NCBI GenBank assembly: GCA_013813825.1
Contig: JACCRA010000415.1
Location: 1-5,763 of the forward strand
DNA: 5,763 nt
DNA from: Pyrinomonadaceae bacterium
Lineage (GTDB): Bacteria > Acidobacteriota > Blastocatellia > Pyrinomonadales > Pyrinomonadaceae
Direction of reading: 5' to 3'
Shown in pieces: positions 5,733-5,763 of this stretch; within the stretch, counting starts at the first letter, position 1; every line of letters starts with the position of its first letter. Below the pieces are notes generated by a model that saw only the letters and a list, made by a program, of their open reading frames with translations, was not told where the DNA came from and made no database searches. Made by a program: the position numbers and the translations under genes.

Positions 5733-5763
5733 ATGGGATGGGAAACGAGAGGCGGCACAAGCT
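5733..5763 (+). CDS. Start of an unidentified downstream gene (runs off right edge)
   Basis: ATG at 5733 follows AAAGGTG (5719-5725) at a 7-base spacing and opens MGWETRGGTS before the window ends. It begins 27 bases after the topoisomerase-like gene on the same strand, with a nearly identical leader (GCAAAGGTG), so the two are probably one operon. The short 'M-W-E-R-G' start recalls small proteins common in phage and mobile-element gene sets, but ten residues do not allow a call. Confidence 0.55.
   Translation, partial: MGWETRGGTS

Overview
The window reads as accessory DNA from a bacterial chromosome or large mobile element. No rRNA, tRNA or other phylogenetic marker is present, so the host can only be guessed. 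The remains of a Pkn-type Ser/Thr kinase, an Eco57I-like restriction-modification gene and an IS66-like transposase would fit Acidobacteriota or a similar soil phylum, but this is a weak inference. Base composition changes along the window: AT-rich at about 300-870, intermediate at 871-2705, and GC-rich from about 2845 on. That pattern fits a patchwork of separately acquired pieces.

Left edge (1-870): the first 67 codons of an IS66-like transposase run leftward out of the window. They are followed by about 670 bases with no recognisable gene, ending in an extended -10 promoter only a few bases before the next start codon.

Centre (871-2705): two genes overlap by 4 bases. The first is an ExeA/TniB-like AAA+ ATPase. 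The second is a winged-helix protein with a C-terminal Cys/His cluster. The second gene carries three arrays of 8-bp repeats, each with GTAC recurring every 8 bases. Arrays B and C are inverted relative to each other and flank the winged-helix coding segment. This is the most unusual structure in the window. It could be an iteron-like site bound by the gene's own product, making the pair a replication or mobility module, but that function is inferred.

Right-centre (2706-4657): this is a gene graveyard. A type IIG restriction-modification gene is reduced to its N-terminal start fused to its C-terminal end, with frameshifts and a nonsense codon. Next comes an apparently intact AlbA_2 (Schlafen-like) protein, then the first 47 or so residues of a Ser/Thr kinase fused to an unrelated coiled coil.

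Right edge (4785-5763): an intact protein carries the winged-helix plus TOPRIM layout of Spo11/topoisomerase VI subunit A, with no B subunit visible, as in the stand-alone 'Topo mini-A' proteins of mobile elements. A second gene begins 27 bases later behind an almost identical ribosome-binding site, so the two are probably co-expressed.
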